DNA of 64,000 nt from Phaeodactylibacter xiamenensis (lineage in GTDB: Bacteria > Bacteroidota > Bacteroidia > Chitinophagales > Saprospiraceae). Positions 9,890 to 18,311 of this stretch are shown one piece after another; within the stretch, counting starts at the first letter, position 1, and each line of letters opens with the position of its first letter. A program made the position numbers and the translations under genes. The DNA lies in the NCBI RefSeq assembly GCF_000759025.1, contig NZ_JPOS01000093.1, positions 33,747 through 97,746 of the forward strand, given 5' to 3'. The notes below the pieces were generated by a model. It saw only the letters and a list, made by a program, of their open reading frames with translations. It was not told where the DNA came from and did no database searches.

Positions 9890-10588
9890 CTACCGGTCCC
9901 GCCACTGATTGGCAAACATCTGCCATACCTCATCCTTATTCACCGGATTGGCAGTGATGGTGACCGGCTCATTGCGCACCGGGTGGACAAAGGAAATGGA
10001 CCGGCAGTGCAGGTGAATGGAGCCATCTTTATTGGGTGCAGGGGCACCGTATTTCACATCCCCCCGGATAGAGCAGCCAAGTCGGGCCAGCTGTACGCGG
10101 ATTTGGTGAGGGCGACCGGTCAGTGGGTTGACCCTGATCAAGTGATGGTTGCCCACTTCAGCGATCAGCTCGTAGTCGAGCTCGGACTTCTTAGCGTCCT
10201 TATTGCGGGGGCGAACGGAGGCATGGGCTACGTTGCGGGTACGGTCTTTATCGATGTAGTGGACCAGGTGCCCGGATAACGGGTCCGGCCGCTCTTCGGT
10301 TATGGCCCAGTAGGTTTTCTGAATTTCGCGTTTCTGGAACAGGGCGTTCATACGGGCAAGCGCCTTGCTGGTACGGGCGTAAATTACGACCCCGCTCACC
10401 GGACGGTCGAGCCGGTGGATGGTGCCCAGGAAAACAGCACCTGGCTTGTTGTAGCGGTCAGCAATATACTGCTTCACAAACTCGCTCATGGGCTTGTCCT
10501 CTGTAATATCCCCCTGCACGAGCATGCCCGCCGGCTTATTGACCGCGATCAAATGATTGTCTTCAAAAAGTATTTGTAGTCCTTGCAT
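9890..10588 (-). CDS. RluA-family 23S rRNA/tRNA pseudouridine synthase
   Basis: A 232-residue cytoplasmic enzyme of the RluA/RsuA superfamily, which isomerises uridine to pseudouridine in RNA. The catalytic motif is visible as HRLDRPVSGVVIYA with Asp61 as nucleophile, and the later RPHQIRVQLARLG block is the second family hallmark. There is no S4 domain; the protein opens directly with ILFEDNHLIAVNKPAG, as in the short RluA subgroup. Its target site cannot be read from sequence. It lies 8 bases downstream of the DUF502 gene and 3' of rfbB, so the three minus-strand genes may be co-transcribed. Confidence 0.9.
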   Translation of the reverse strand: MQGLQILFEDNHLIAVNKPAGMLVQGDITEDKPMSEFVKQYIADRYNKPGAVFLGTIHRLDRPVSGVVIYARTSKALARMNALFQKREIQKTYWAITEERPDPLSGHLVHYIDKDRTRNVAHASVRPRNKDAKKSELDYELIAEVGNHHLIRVNPLTGRPHQIRVQLARLGCSIRGDVKYGAPAPNKDGSIHLHCRSISFVHPVRNEPVTITANPVNKDEVWQMFANQWRDR

Positions 10589-10596
10589 AACGCTGG

Positions 10597-11304
10597 CTAA
10601 TTATGGGACGAAGGTAATTCTTTTTCTGTATCTCCCTCCACTGCTTTCCCGGCTTCCGGCAAATCGAAAAGACTGGAAGACCCCGCACCAACACTTATAA
10701 TGGACCGCATAGCGTCTTCGGGCCGGGTATTGACGTATTTGACGTCCTCTTCTTTCATGTGAAATACGAAGCCGTTGGTAGGATTGGGCCCGGTAGGCAC
10801 AAAAACAGTAACGTAGCCATTGCCCAGCTCATCATCGGTCACAAACCCCGTCATCAGGGTGCCGCTGCCAAAGGGGTCAACGAGGACCACCTGCGAAAAA
10901 GGCACCTTTTTACGCCCCAAAAATTGACGGACGGTTTCCCGTAAGACGCCGTAGAAGGGCAGGCTCATCAACCACCGCTGCTCGAACTGCGTAAACATTT
11001 TACTGCCCGAACTGGTGCGCACCACCAGCCCAAGTGCAAAAAAGAACGTGAGGACAATGGACAGCGCCAGAAAATCCAGGAACCAGCCTGGCAGCTCCTC
11101 TGAAAAAGGTATCAGTGCCCGGACCGGAGAGACAAGATTCGTCATGAAATTAATCAGAATCCGGACCAGGAAAAAGAAAAGGGTGAGGGGCAATATCACT
11201 ACCAGCCCCCCTATAAAAGTGGTTGCGAAAAATCGGCGCAGGCGGTTAAAAATCCGCATGAACCGGCGGGACCGCCTGCGTACTTTTTCGGAAGGTTCTA
11301 TCAT
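10597..11304 (-). CDS. DUF502 family membrane protein
   Basis: 235 residues with a basic N-terminus and two strong hydrophobic segments at about residues 27-55 (TFIGGLVVILPLTLFFFLVRI) and 70-92, followed by a soluble domain with the DUF502 signature GSGTLMTGFVTDD and VFVPTGPNPTNGFVF. DUF502 proteins are inner-membrane proteins of unknown role found in Gram-negative bacteria and plants. The C-terminal 30 residues are charged and low in complexity. It sits only 3 bases after rfbB and 8 bases before the pseudouridine synthase gene, consistent with one operon. Confidence 0.85.
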   Translation of the reverse strand: MIEPSEKVRRRSRRFMRIFNRLRRFFATTFIGGLVVILPLTLFFFLVRILINFMTNLVSPVRALIPFSEELPGWFLDFLALSIVLTFFFALGLVVRTSSGSKMFTQFEQRWLMSLPFYGVLRETVRQFLGRKKVPFSQVVLVDPFGSGTLMTGFVTDDELGNGYVTVFVPTGPNPTNGFVFHMKEEDVKYVNTRPEDAMRSIISVGAGSSSLFDLPEAGKAVEGDTEKELPSSHN

Positions 11305-11307
11305 TCG

Positions 11308-12369
11308 CTATACGTTCGTCTGGTATTGTTGTTCATAATAGGCCTGGTAGGCCCCGGTAGTCACCCGCTCCAGCCATTCGGTATTGCCAAGGTACCACTC
11401 AGCGGTCTTGCGCAATCCTTCTTCTGCCTGAATGCTTGGGGCCCAGTTGAGCTCATTCATCAGCTTGGTGGCATCAATGGCGTAGCGGCGGTCGTGGCCG
11501 GGCCGGTCTTTCACGAAAGTGATCAATGCCCGGGAAGTACCCTGATCGCGCCCCAGCAAATCGTCCATAACATCACAAAGCTGATGCACCAAGTCGATGT
11601 TTTTCCATTCGTTATTGCCACCGATATTATACGTCTCGCCGTTTTTGCCTTCGTGGTAAATGAGGTCAATGGCAGCAGCATGGTCTTCCACCCAAAGCCA
11701 GTCGCGGGTGTATTGGCCATCGCCGTAAACCGGTAGTGGTTTGTTGTGGCGGATGTTGTTGATCATCAGCGGCAGCAACTTTTCTGGAAACTGATAGGGG
11801 CCGTAATTGTTCGAACAGTTGGAAATAACAATGGGCAGCCCGTAGGTATGATAGTAAGCCCGGACAAGGTGGTCAGAGCTCGCTTTGGAAGCCGAATAGG
11901 GCGAGCGTGGATCGTAGGCCGTTTCTTCTGTGAAGAAGCCGGTTTCGCCCAGGGTGCCGTACACCTCATCTGTGGAAACGTGGTAGAAGCGCTTGCCGGA
12001 AAAATCCCCCCAGTGCTGCTTAGCGGCATTGAGCAGGACCACCGTGCCCACGATATTGGTTTCTATGAAACTCATCGGGTTGGCAATAGAGCGGTCTACA
12101 TGAGATTCTGCTGCCAGGTGGATGACCCCGTCGAAATCATGAGCAGCAAAGAGCTCCTGCATGGCAGCGGCATCCGTAATGTCCGCTTTCACGAAAGTGT
12201 AGTTGGCAGCGTTTTCGATATCCTTAAGGTTCTCCAGATTGCCTGCATAGGTCAGGGCATCGAGGTTAACGATGTGGTAATCGGGGTATTTATTGACCAT
12301 CAGGCGGACAAGATGCGACCCAATAAACCCGGCACCACCGGTAATCAGGATTGTGGTTGGCTTAGACAT
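11308..12369 (-). CDS. rfbB: dTDP-glucose 4,6-dehydratase
   Basis: 353 residues from ATG 12369 (MSKPTTILITGG). The open frame extends 45 codons further upstream but that stretch is not family-like and crosses the intergenic promoter region. The NAD-binding Rossmann motif GGAGFIG (11-17), the Thr133-Asp134-Glu135 catalytic triplet, and Tyr158/Lys162 of the YxxxK motif are all present, as is ESHVDRSI (88-95). The enzyme converts dTDP-glucose to dTDP-4-keto-6-deoxyglucose, the committed step to dTDP-rhamnose and other deoxysugars of surface polysaccharide. rfbA, rfbC and rfbD are not in the window, so the rest of the pathway must be elsewhere. Confidence 0.93.
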   Translation of the reverse strand: MSKPTTILITGGAGFIGSHLVRLMVNKYPDYHIVNLDALTYAGNLENLKDIENAANYTFVKADITDAAAMQELFAAHDFDGVIHLAAESHVDRSIANPMSFIETNIVGTVVLLNAAKQHWGDFSGKRFYHVSTDEVYGTLGETGFFTEETAYDPRSPYSASKASSDHLVRAYYHTYGLPIVISNCSNNYGPYQFPEKLLPLMINNIRHNKPLPVYGDGQYTRDWLWVEDHAAAIDLIYHEGKNGETYNIGGNNEWKNIDLVHQLCDVMDDLLGRDQGTSRALITFVKDRPGHDRRYAIDATKLMNELNWAPSIQAEEGLRKTAEWYLGNTEWLERVTTGAYQAYYEQQYQTNV

Positions 12370-12479
12370 GTTCTTTGGTTTTGGTTTGCGGTACAGTGGT
12401 TTGGTGTGTTTGTGGACGTTGGACGACAAAGCTAACGAATTCCTGTGGCTGTTGCCAGTCCTGATGCGAGTGATTTTCC

Positions 12480-12487
12480 TACCTTTG
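12480..12487 (+). promoter_or_regulatory. Bacteroidota-type -7 box TAnnTTTG
   Basis: TACCTTTG matches the Bacteroidota primary-sigma -7 consensus exactly and lies 25 bases before the ATG of the outer-membrane-like protein. The nearest TTG that could be a -33 element is at 12452-12454, a spacing of 25, a little longer than usual. It probably drives the 12513-14524 gene pair. Confidence 0.45.
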
Positions 12488-12512
12488 CAGGAAACCAGAA
12501 TCACTCTACCTT

Positions 12513-13274
12513 ATGCGTACGTACTTTTGGCTCTTTTTGTTGCTGCCCCTGTTGTCTTCCGCTCAGGAATACGGGGAGTTTGACCTCAACCGGGGCAATG
12601 GTATCCTCGTTGACTTCACTTACGGCTACCATACGCCTGGCGGCGACTTTGGCAAACGCTTCGGCAACCACTTCAGCGTAGGCACCGGGGCAGAATTCAT
12701 TACAGATAAAGGCAACTGGCTTTTCGGGCTGGGCATGAGTTACTATTTTGGCAATGAGGTGGCAGAAAATCCACTCACCGGCCTGCTCAATGATCAGGGC
12801 CGCATCATTGGCAACAACCGTGGCTATGCCGATATACAGCTTAGAATGCGCGGTTACTACGTAGGCGGTCATGTAGGGAAGCTCATCCCACTGGGCTTTT
12901 CCAAAAATCCACGCTCCGGGCTGAGAGCGACAGTCAGTATGGGCCTGCTGCAGCATAAAATCCGAATTCAGGAAGATCCTTTGAGTTTCGTCCCCCACCT
13001 GGATGATGAATACAAGAAAGGCTATGACCGCCTCAGCAACGGGCTGGCCTTCACAGAGTTTATCGGCTATCAGGTACTGAGTACGAACAAGCTGATCAAC
13101 TTTTTTGCCGGGGTGGAATTCACCCAGGGCTTCACAATGAGCCGCAGGAGCTTCGATTTTGCCACCCGGCAGCAGGACACGGCCGAACGGCTGGACCTGA
13201 ATGTCGGCTTCAGGGTAGGCTGGATTTTACCCTTCTATGTTGGGCAGCGGGCCTCTGAGGAAATTTATTATTGA
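12513..13274 (+). CDS. Hypothetical exported protein, probable outer-membrane beta-barrel
   Basis: 253 residues with a clear signal peptide (MRTYFWLFLLLPLLSSAQ). The mature part alternates polar and hydrophobic residues in short strands broken by Gly/Asn turns (ILVDFTYGYHTPGG, WLFGLGMSYYFGN, IQLRMRGYYVGGHVG, LNVGFRVGWILPFYVG) and ends in Tyr-Tyr, an aromatic C-terminal residue being typical of outer-membrane barrels. I recognise no named family. Its TGA overlaps the waaA ATG (TGATG), so the two are translationally coupled and share a transcript; a link to LPS or envelope assembly is inference from that coupling. Confidence 0.7.
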   Translation: MRTYFWLFLLLPLLSSAQEYGEFDLNRGNGILVDFTYGYHTPGGDFGKRFGNHFSVGTGAEFITDKGNWLFGLGMSYYFGNEVAENPLTGLLNDQGRIIGNNRGYADIQLRMRGYYVGGHVGKLIPLGFSKNPRSGLRATVSMGLLQHKIRIQEDPLSFVPHLDDEYKKGYDRLSNGLAFTEFIGYQVLSTNKLINFFAGVEFTQGFTMSRRSFDFATRQQDTAERLDLNVGFRVGWILPFYVGQRASEEIYY

Positions 13275-14524
13275 TGGCTTTTTACACCTTGGGCATTCAT
13301 CTTTACGGCCTGGCATTACGAGTTGCCGCCTGGTTCCACCCCAAAGCCCGAAAATGGGTGAAGGGGCGGCAAAACTGGGTGGAGCAACATAGGGAGCTGA
13401 GCGCTGCACTCCCGGAGAACCGCCCTCTTTTTTGGTTTCATTGTGCCTCTCTGGGCGAATTCGAGCAAGGGCGCCCGCTCATCGAAAAGCTCAAAACACG
13501 CAATCGCCCCCCACTTATATTGCTTACCTTTTACTCTCCTTCCGGTTATGAAATCCGCCAAAAATACCCACAGGCGGACGTGGTGGCCTACCTCCCGCTC
13601 GATACGCCTGCTCAGGCGAGGGCTTTTGTCGCGATCTGGCAGCCACAGCTTGCCATTTTCGTTAAGTATGAATTTTGGTTCAATGTTTTGCGGCAGCTCC
13701 AAAAGCAGCATGTCCCAACCCTCCTGATTTCAGGCCTGTTTCGTCCGGGACAGCTCTTTTTTAAGCCTTACGGCAAACCCTTCCGCCGGACCCTTGAGGG
13801 GTTCAGCCATCTCTTTGTTCAGAATGAAGCTTCCGGGCAGGTGCTGTCGGGTGCGGGGATTCATCAGTACACGGTAGCCGGAGACACCCGCATCGACCGG
13901 GTGCAGTCTATAGCACAGCAGGCTCCGGAAATCCCTGCAGCTGCCACGTTTTGCCAGTCCGCTCCGGTTTTGATTGCGGGGAGCTCCTGGCCCGAAGACG
14001 AAGCCTGCCTCCTGCCTTTCCTTAATACAGAGTTCCCTACTGACTGGAAGGCCATCATTGCGCCCCACGAAATTTCAGAAAGTCACCTGCGAAATATTGA
14101 GCAGCAGCTTTCCCTGCCCTGTATTCGCTACAGCAAAGCCGAAAACAACCCGGAACAGCTTGCAGCGGCACGGGTTTTGCTCATTGATAATATTGGTATG
14201 CTATCTGCACTTTATCAGTATGGGCGGATTGCCTACATCGGGGGAGGGTTTAAGACCGGGCTGCACAACACCCTTGAGCCTATCGCCTTTGGCCTGCCGG
14301 TGCTTTTTGGCCCTTACTACCATAAGTTTGAGGAGGCCCGCTACCTGGTCAGGGAAGGCGGAGGATTTGTCATAACCCAAAAAGACGACCTCTTCCGGAC
14401 CTTTCAGCAACTGCAACACCCGGAAGCCTATACAGCCGCAGCAGCTAAGGCATTAAGTTACATCAAACAAAATCAGGGCGCTACTCAAAAAGTCCTGAAC
14501 TGGATAGAAAGTGCAAGCTTGTAA
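13274..14524 (+). CDS. waaA: 3-deoxy-D-manno-octulosonic acid (Kdo) transferase
   Basis: 416 residues from ATG 13274, which overlaps the preceding stop by one base; a TTG three bases upstream is possible but less likely. WaaA/KdtA is a GT30 glycosyltransferase anchored at the inner membrane that adds Kdo from CMP-Kdo to the lipid A precursor. The sequence shows the family blocks FWFHCASLGEFEQGRPL (catalytic Glu in GEFEQ), KYEFWFN, and the C-terminal GGGFKTGLHNTLEP nucleotide-sugar site followed by FGPYYHKFEEA. The following gene also belongs to the LPS core pathway, which supports the call. Confidence 0.93.
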   Translation: MAFYTLGIHLYGLALRVAAWFHPKARKWVKGRQNWVEQHRELSAALPENRPLFWFHCASLGEFEQGRPLIEKLKTRNRPPLILLTFYSPSGYEIRQKYPQADVVAYLPLDTPAQARAFVAIWQPQLAIFVKYEFWFNVLRQLQKQHVPTLLISGLFRPGQLFFKPYGKPFRRTLEGFSHLFVQNEASGQVLSGAGIHQYTVAGDTRIDRVQSIAQQAPEIPAAATFCQSAPVLIAGSSWPEDEACLLPFLNTEFPTDWKAIIAPHEISESHLRNIEQQLSLPCIRYSKAENNPEQLAAARVLLIDNIGMLSALYQYGRIAYIGGGFKTGLHNTLEPIAFGLPVLFGPYYHKFEEARYLVREGGGFVITQKDDLFRTFQQLQHPEAYTAAAAKALSYIKQNQGATQKVLNWIESASL

Positions 14525-14558
14525 GTCGTTTGGCTTTAGCATAATTGCGGCATATTCC

Positions 14559-14566
14559 TATCTTTG
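14559..14566 (+). promoter_or_regulatory. Bacteroidota-type -7 box TAnnTTTG
   Basis: TATCTTTG, an exact consensus match, is 57 bases before the heptose kinase ATG and just after the waaA stop. Possible -33 TTGs at 14530 and 14545 have non-standard spacing (26 and 11), so only the -7 part is convincing. It would give the kinase gene its own transcript. Confidence 0.35.
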
Positions 14567-14623
14567 CTATTCGGTTGAACGGCACTGTCAGTGACTCAAA
14601 ACTCTATTGACCTACTATAGATT

Positions 14624-15625
14624 ATGATCTCTAACCTGAAGGCTTTCACGGCATTTGAACAGCAAAACATTCTAATCATTGGCGATGTGATGATCGACCG
14701 CTACCTGAATGGCAGTGTAGATAGGATTTCACCTGAAGCGCCGGTGCCCGTAGTCCGGCTCACTGGGCAGGAAGACCGGCTTGGAGGTGCCGCTAATGTA
14801 GCCCTCAACCTTAAAGCACTCGGAGCAACGCCCTACCTGTGTTCCGTCATCGGAGCAGATGAAAACGGAGGACAACTACAGCAACTGTTGACAGCCTTAC
14901 AGTTCTCGGACCGGGGGCTGCTTCAGTCCAAAGAGCGCCGCACGACCGTCAAGTCAAGAGTCATCGCTGGCAATCAGCACCTGCTCCGGGTAGACGCCGA
15001 AGATACACACCCTCTTTCCGCCACTGAGCAGGAAAACCTCCTTCACCTGATAACAGAGCTGCTGGAGCAAAAGGAAATTCACGCCATTCTTTTTCAGGAT
15101 TATAACAAGGGCGTGCTCTCTTATCCAGTCATCCGGGCGGTCATCCTCGAAGCCATCAAACGGGATATCCCTACTGCTGTAGACCCCAAGTTCGACAATT
15201 TCTGGTCCTACAAGCATGTGACACTCTTCAAACCCAATCTGAAGGAAATACGGGCACAAATGCCCTTTGAAGTGCAGCCCACTCTGGAAGACCTGAATAA
15301 GGCAGCTGACCACTTGCGCAACAAACTGGGCAATCCCTACAGTCTGGTTACCCTTTCCGAACGGGGCATTTACCTCAACAACCGGGGCGAAGGGCAGACT
15401 ATTCCCACCCACCCCAGGTCGATCACCGATGTATGTGGTGCCGGTGATACGGTTTTTGCAGTTGCCGGGCTTGGCCTTTCCCTGGGCATGCCGCTGGAGG
15501 AAATTGCGCGTTTGTCCAATCTGGCAGGTGGCCAGGTATGCGAACGGGTAGGCGTGGTCCCTGTAAACCGGGAACAACTGGAACAAGAATATCAGCAGCT
15601 CCTTAGTGAAGGAGAGATTTCGTAA
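14624..15625 (+). CDS. hldA: D-glycero-beta-D-manno-heptose-7-phosphate kinase
   Basis: 333 residues of the PfkB/ribokinase family, RfaE domain I type. Visible: the N-terminal GDVMIDRYLNGSVDRISPEAP block that marks the heptokinase subgroup, LGGAANVALNLKALG, DYNKGVL, DPKFDNFWSY, FKPNLKE, and the C-terminal catalytic loop CGAGDTVFAVAG whose Asp is the base. It phosphorylates heptose-7-phosphate at C1 for ADP-heptose and LPS core synthesis. Only the kinase half is present; the adenylyltransferase half fused in E. coli HldE is absent, so that step must be encoded elsewhere. It follows waaA by 99 bases. Confidence 0.9.
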   Translation: MISNLKAFTAFEQQNILIIGDVMIDRYLNGSVDRISPEAPVPVVRLTGQEDRLGGAANVALNLKALGATPYLCSVIGADENGGQLQQLLTALQFSDRGLLQSKERRTTVKSRVIAGNQHLLRVDAEDTHPLSATEQENLLHLITELLEQKEIHAILFQDYNKGVLSYPVIRAVILEAIKRDIPTAVDPKFDNFWSYKHVTLFKPNLKEIRAQMPFEVQPTLEDLNKAADHLRNKLGNPYSLVTLSERGIYLNNRGEGQTIPTHPRSITDVCGAGDTVFAVAGLGLSLGMPLEEIARLSNLAGGQVCERVGVVPVNREQLEQEYQQLLSEGEIS

Positions 15626-15758
15626 CCTGGATTGCTAAAGGCTTTCTTTCGCTGGACCAGAGACCGGTTTTTCGCTAAATTGATGTATTCGTTTTAGTGC
15701 AATTTGCGCCCGGGAGCCACCTCCCACTCTATTCAAAATCAAAACCCTGGATCAAGCT

Positions 15759-18245
15759 ATGAAAAAATCGTTTACCCTATTTCTGTTTTTGGTATCGTAT
15801 TTGTCCTCCGCTAATGCAACGGTCCCCTTTTGGGAAGTGCACTTTGAGGCCGGCCTGCCTAACGGGTGGTCCTCAACCGATGCATCCGGTCAGAATGTAT
15901 TATGGACCTACTGCAATGACTTTGGGGAGTGCCTCTCTGATCAGAGCCCAATTGAAGGCTTTTATTCTGAATCAGCTGACAATGGTTTTATGCTGCTCAA
16001 TTCCGGTGCGGCCGGCCCTTTGCCTGGCAATGGCCACATCAGCCGGTTGCGTAGCAACAGCATTGATTGCTCCGGTCACGAGCGGGTCTATGTGCAATTC
16101 CAAACCAGCATCGCCACCGATAATGAAGCTGCATTTCAGAAAGCCGTGCTAAGGGTCATCACCCCGCTTGGCGAATCCACCTTCCGCCCTTTCCCCACCC
16201 TGAGGCGCAATGCCCAGCAACTGGCACCTAACCCTGACATTGCCCCGGGCCGCCCCTACGTGGTGACTTTCGACATTACTAACCTCGCTGCCGGTCAAAG
16301 CTCGGTCGAACTGGAATGGGAATGGGCTGCCAATTATGAATTCGCCTGGATGATTGATGATGTTATCCTTACCGAAAAACACCCTGCAGCACCCGAAAAT
16401 GTCATTTTTTTCGAGCCTTTTGAGTTTGGAGACAATGGATGGACCTCCAATGTCTTATTTTTTAGCGAGAGTGACTCCACCTGGCAATGGCGGTACGGCG
16501 GTGATGCCAGCCGCGGGCTGGGCGCCGATCAAAGCGCATTAGGGCCAGATTTCTTCATTCATTCCGAAACAGCGGTGGATGGCGCAATGCTCTTCGATGG
16601 GGACTACTACACCACACTAGGGGACGAGCCCGGGCAGCAGTTCCACATTTGCGAACTGATTTCGCCAGTCATTGACCTCACACAAAGCAGCAAACCTCTG
16701 GCCTTATCGTTTCACCAATTAGCCTGGCTGGGCAATACCGCCTTCAACGCCCCCTCTTCCGATGGCACCCGGTTTATCACTTCCTTTTCGTACAGTACCA
16801 ACGGAGGCGCTACCTGGAGCGCACCGCAAGGCGTCAATCCCTACCTCACCCCGGTAACAAGTGCTAATGGCAATCACCTTCCGCCCTATGACAACAGAGA
16901 GTATTTTCCACTCCCAAACCTGGAAGGCGTAGATGAATTCCGGATCAAATTTACCTGGGCGGGCGACTTTTACTTTTGGGCACTCGATGATATTGCGCTG
17001 GAGGAACGCCCCGACAGCGACCTGAGGACGAACCCCAACTTCTTTACCCGCTTTCCAAATATGCAAACCCCGGTGGGGCAACTTACGGATATCCCTCTTC
17101 AATCTGATTTGCAAAATATTGGAAGTGCAAATGCCACTATTGTCACCCGTAGTTTCCAGTTAGCAAATACTGAAAATGAAGAGGTCCTGTTCTCAACAGA
17201 GGAAGCAGTGGCAGAGGTACTTGCCGTGAACGAGCTTTATGAAAATCAGCCTTTTGAGGACCTGATGCCCTCTTCAGTTATTACCAATACCGGCACTTAC
17301 CAGGGTATATACGGCAGCAGTCATATAGAGCCGGACCAACGACCTGAAAACGACAATATCAGCTGGAGTTTTCAAGTTACTGATTCCACTTTCGCTAAAG
17401 AGTTGGGGTTTACCCGGGATATCGCCCCGGTAGAACAGGTAGACTACAGCTATGGCAACTGCTTCTTCATGCCTAATGGCGATGGCCTGTACGCCCGTTA
17501 TGTTTCATTTGGCGTAAGCAATCCGGTGCCGCTCGCCAATTTCAGCCGGGCGGTCAATGTAGTCCTGCACGAGTGGGCAGGTGACCTGAACAACAATAAT
17601 GAGGCGGATGCTGAAGAGCTACAGGAGATCGGCATTAACCTCTATCCATTTAACGGGACAGAGGGGCTGGGTATGATCACGCTCCCGGTCTCCTTCGAAG
17701 GTGAAGGCATCCCCTTGAAAGACAGCACCTACTACATCATCAGTGTACGTTACAATGACCCTACGCCTCCCCTGCTTTTTATGCTGGCCAGTGACACAAT
17801 TGATTATACCGCAACGGTTGCTGCGCACAATTCCACGCCCGGGCTTGTTCCACAGTACGCAAGTGCATTAGACGTTGGCAATGAAGGGGCATTCAGCATG
17901 TTGGGTTTTGGATACAATATCGTGCCGGTAGTAAGGCTGCACATTGGTGAATCGCCCATTTTGACCCAAACTGCGGAAACGGAACCCTCGGCAGTAGCGG
18001 TCAGCATAAGCCCAAATCCTGCTAATGAGGCTTTCGAGGTCCATTTGAAGGGGGATTTTGTTGCGAAAGACGCCAGTTTAAGGGTCACTGATGCCTCGGG
18101 CAAGACAGTTCTTGACAGGGAAATTAAGGATTCTCTTAATAAAAGCTTTACATTTGCGGCTCGTCAGTTGCCTTCCGGTTGGTATACCGTCCGGCTTGAA
18201 ACGGCAGAAGGCGTTCTCACTAAACCCTTGGTTATACAGCATTAA
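15759..18245 (+). CDS. Secreted T9SS protein with cleaved-adhesin-like domains
   Basis: 828 residues with a signal peptide (MKKSFTLFLFLVSYLSSANA). Two cleaved-adhesin/choice-of-anchor-J-like jelly-roll modules are visible: residues ~24-205 (GLPNGWSSTDASGQ ... FAWMIDDVILTE) and ~214-415 (FFEPFEFGDNGW ... FYFWALDDIALEE). A region of about 300 residues follows that also occurs in the next gene (SYGN, LYARYVSFGVSN, EWAGDLNNNNEADAEEL, DSTYYIISVRYND). It ends in a T9SS tail (SISPNPANEAFEV, PSGWYTVRLETAEG). No enzyme motif is visible. It is a tandem paralogue of the 18312 gene, 66 bases away. Export by Sec plus T9SS is expected; ligand unknown. Confidence 0.85.
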   Translation: MKKSFTLFLFLVSYLSSANATVPFWEVHFEAGLPNGWSSTDASGQNVLWTYCNDFGECLSDQSPIEGFYSESADNGFMLLNSGAAGPLPGNGHISRLRSNSIDCSGHERVYVQFQTSIATDNEAAFQKAVLRVITPLGESTFRPFPTLRRNAQQLAPNPDIAPGRPYVVTFDITNLAAGQSSVELEWEWAANYEFAWMIDDVILTEKHPAAPENVIFFEPFEFGDNGWTSNVLFFSESDSTWQWRYGGDASRGLGADQSALGPDFFIHSETAVDGAMLFDGDYYTTLGDEPGQQFHICELISPVIDLTQSSKPLALSFHQLAWLGNTAFNAPSSDGTRFITSFSYSTNGGATWSAPQGVNPYLTPVTSANGNHLPPYDNREYFPLPNLEGVDEFRIKFTWAGDFYFWALDDIALEERPDSDLRTNPNFFTRFPNMQTPVGQLTDIPLQSDLQNIGSANATIVTRSFQLANTENEEVLFSTEEAVAEVLAVNELYENQPFEDLMPSSVITNTGTYQGIYGSSHIEPDQRPENDNISWSFQVTDSTFAKELGFTRDIAPVEQVDYSYGNCFFMPNGDGLYARYVSFGVSNPVPLANFSRAVNVVLHEWAGDLNNNNEADAEELQEIGINLYPFNGTEGLGMITLPVSFEGEGIPLKDSTYYIISVRYNDPTPPLLFMLASDTIDYTATVAAHNSTPGLVPQYASALDVGNEGAFSMLGFGYNIVPVVRLHIGESPILTQTAETEPSAVAVSISPNPANEAFEVHLKGDFVAKDASLRVTDASGKTVLDREIKDSLNKSFTFAARQLPSGWYTVRLETAEGVLTKPLVIQH

Positions 18246-18311
18246 CCCCAGCGTTTTCTTTTGCTTAAAGAAGGAAGAACATTGAGAAAAACATCAAATC
18301 ATCTTATATAT

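Noticed and set aside
9672..9926. N-terminal extension of the VCBS protein by 85 residues
   Set aside because: The extra residues overlap the pseudouridine synthase gene, contain no signal peptide, and precede an excellent one at ATG 9671.
12370..12504. 45-codon upstream extension of rfbB
   Set aside because: Not family-like and crosses the divergent promoter region; ATG 12369 begins at the standard dehydratase N-terminus.
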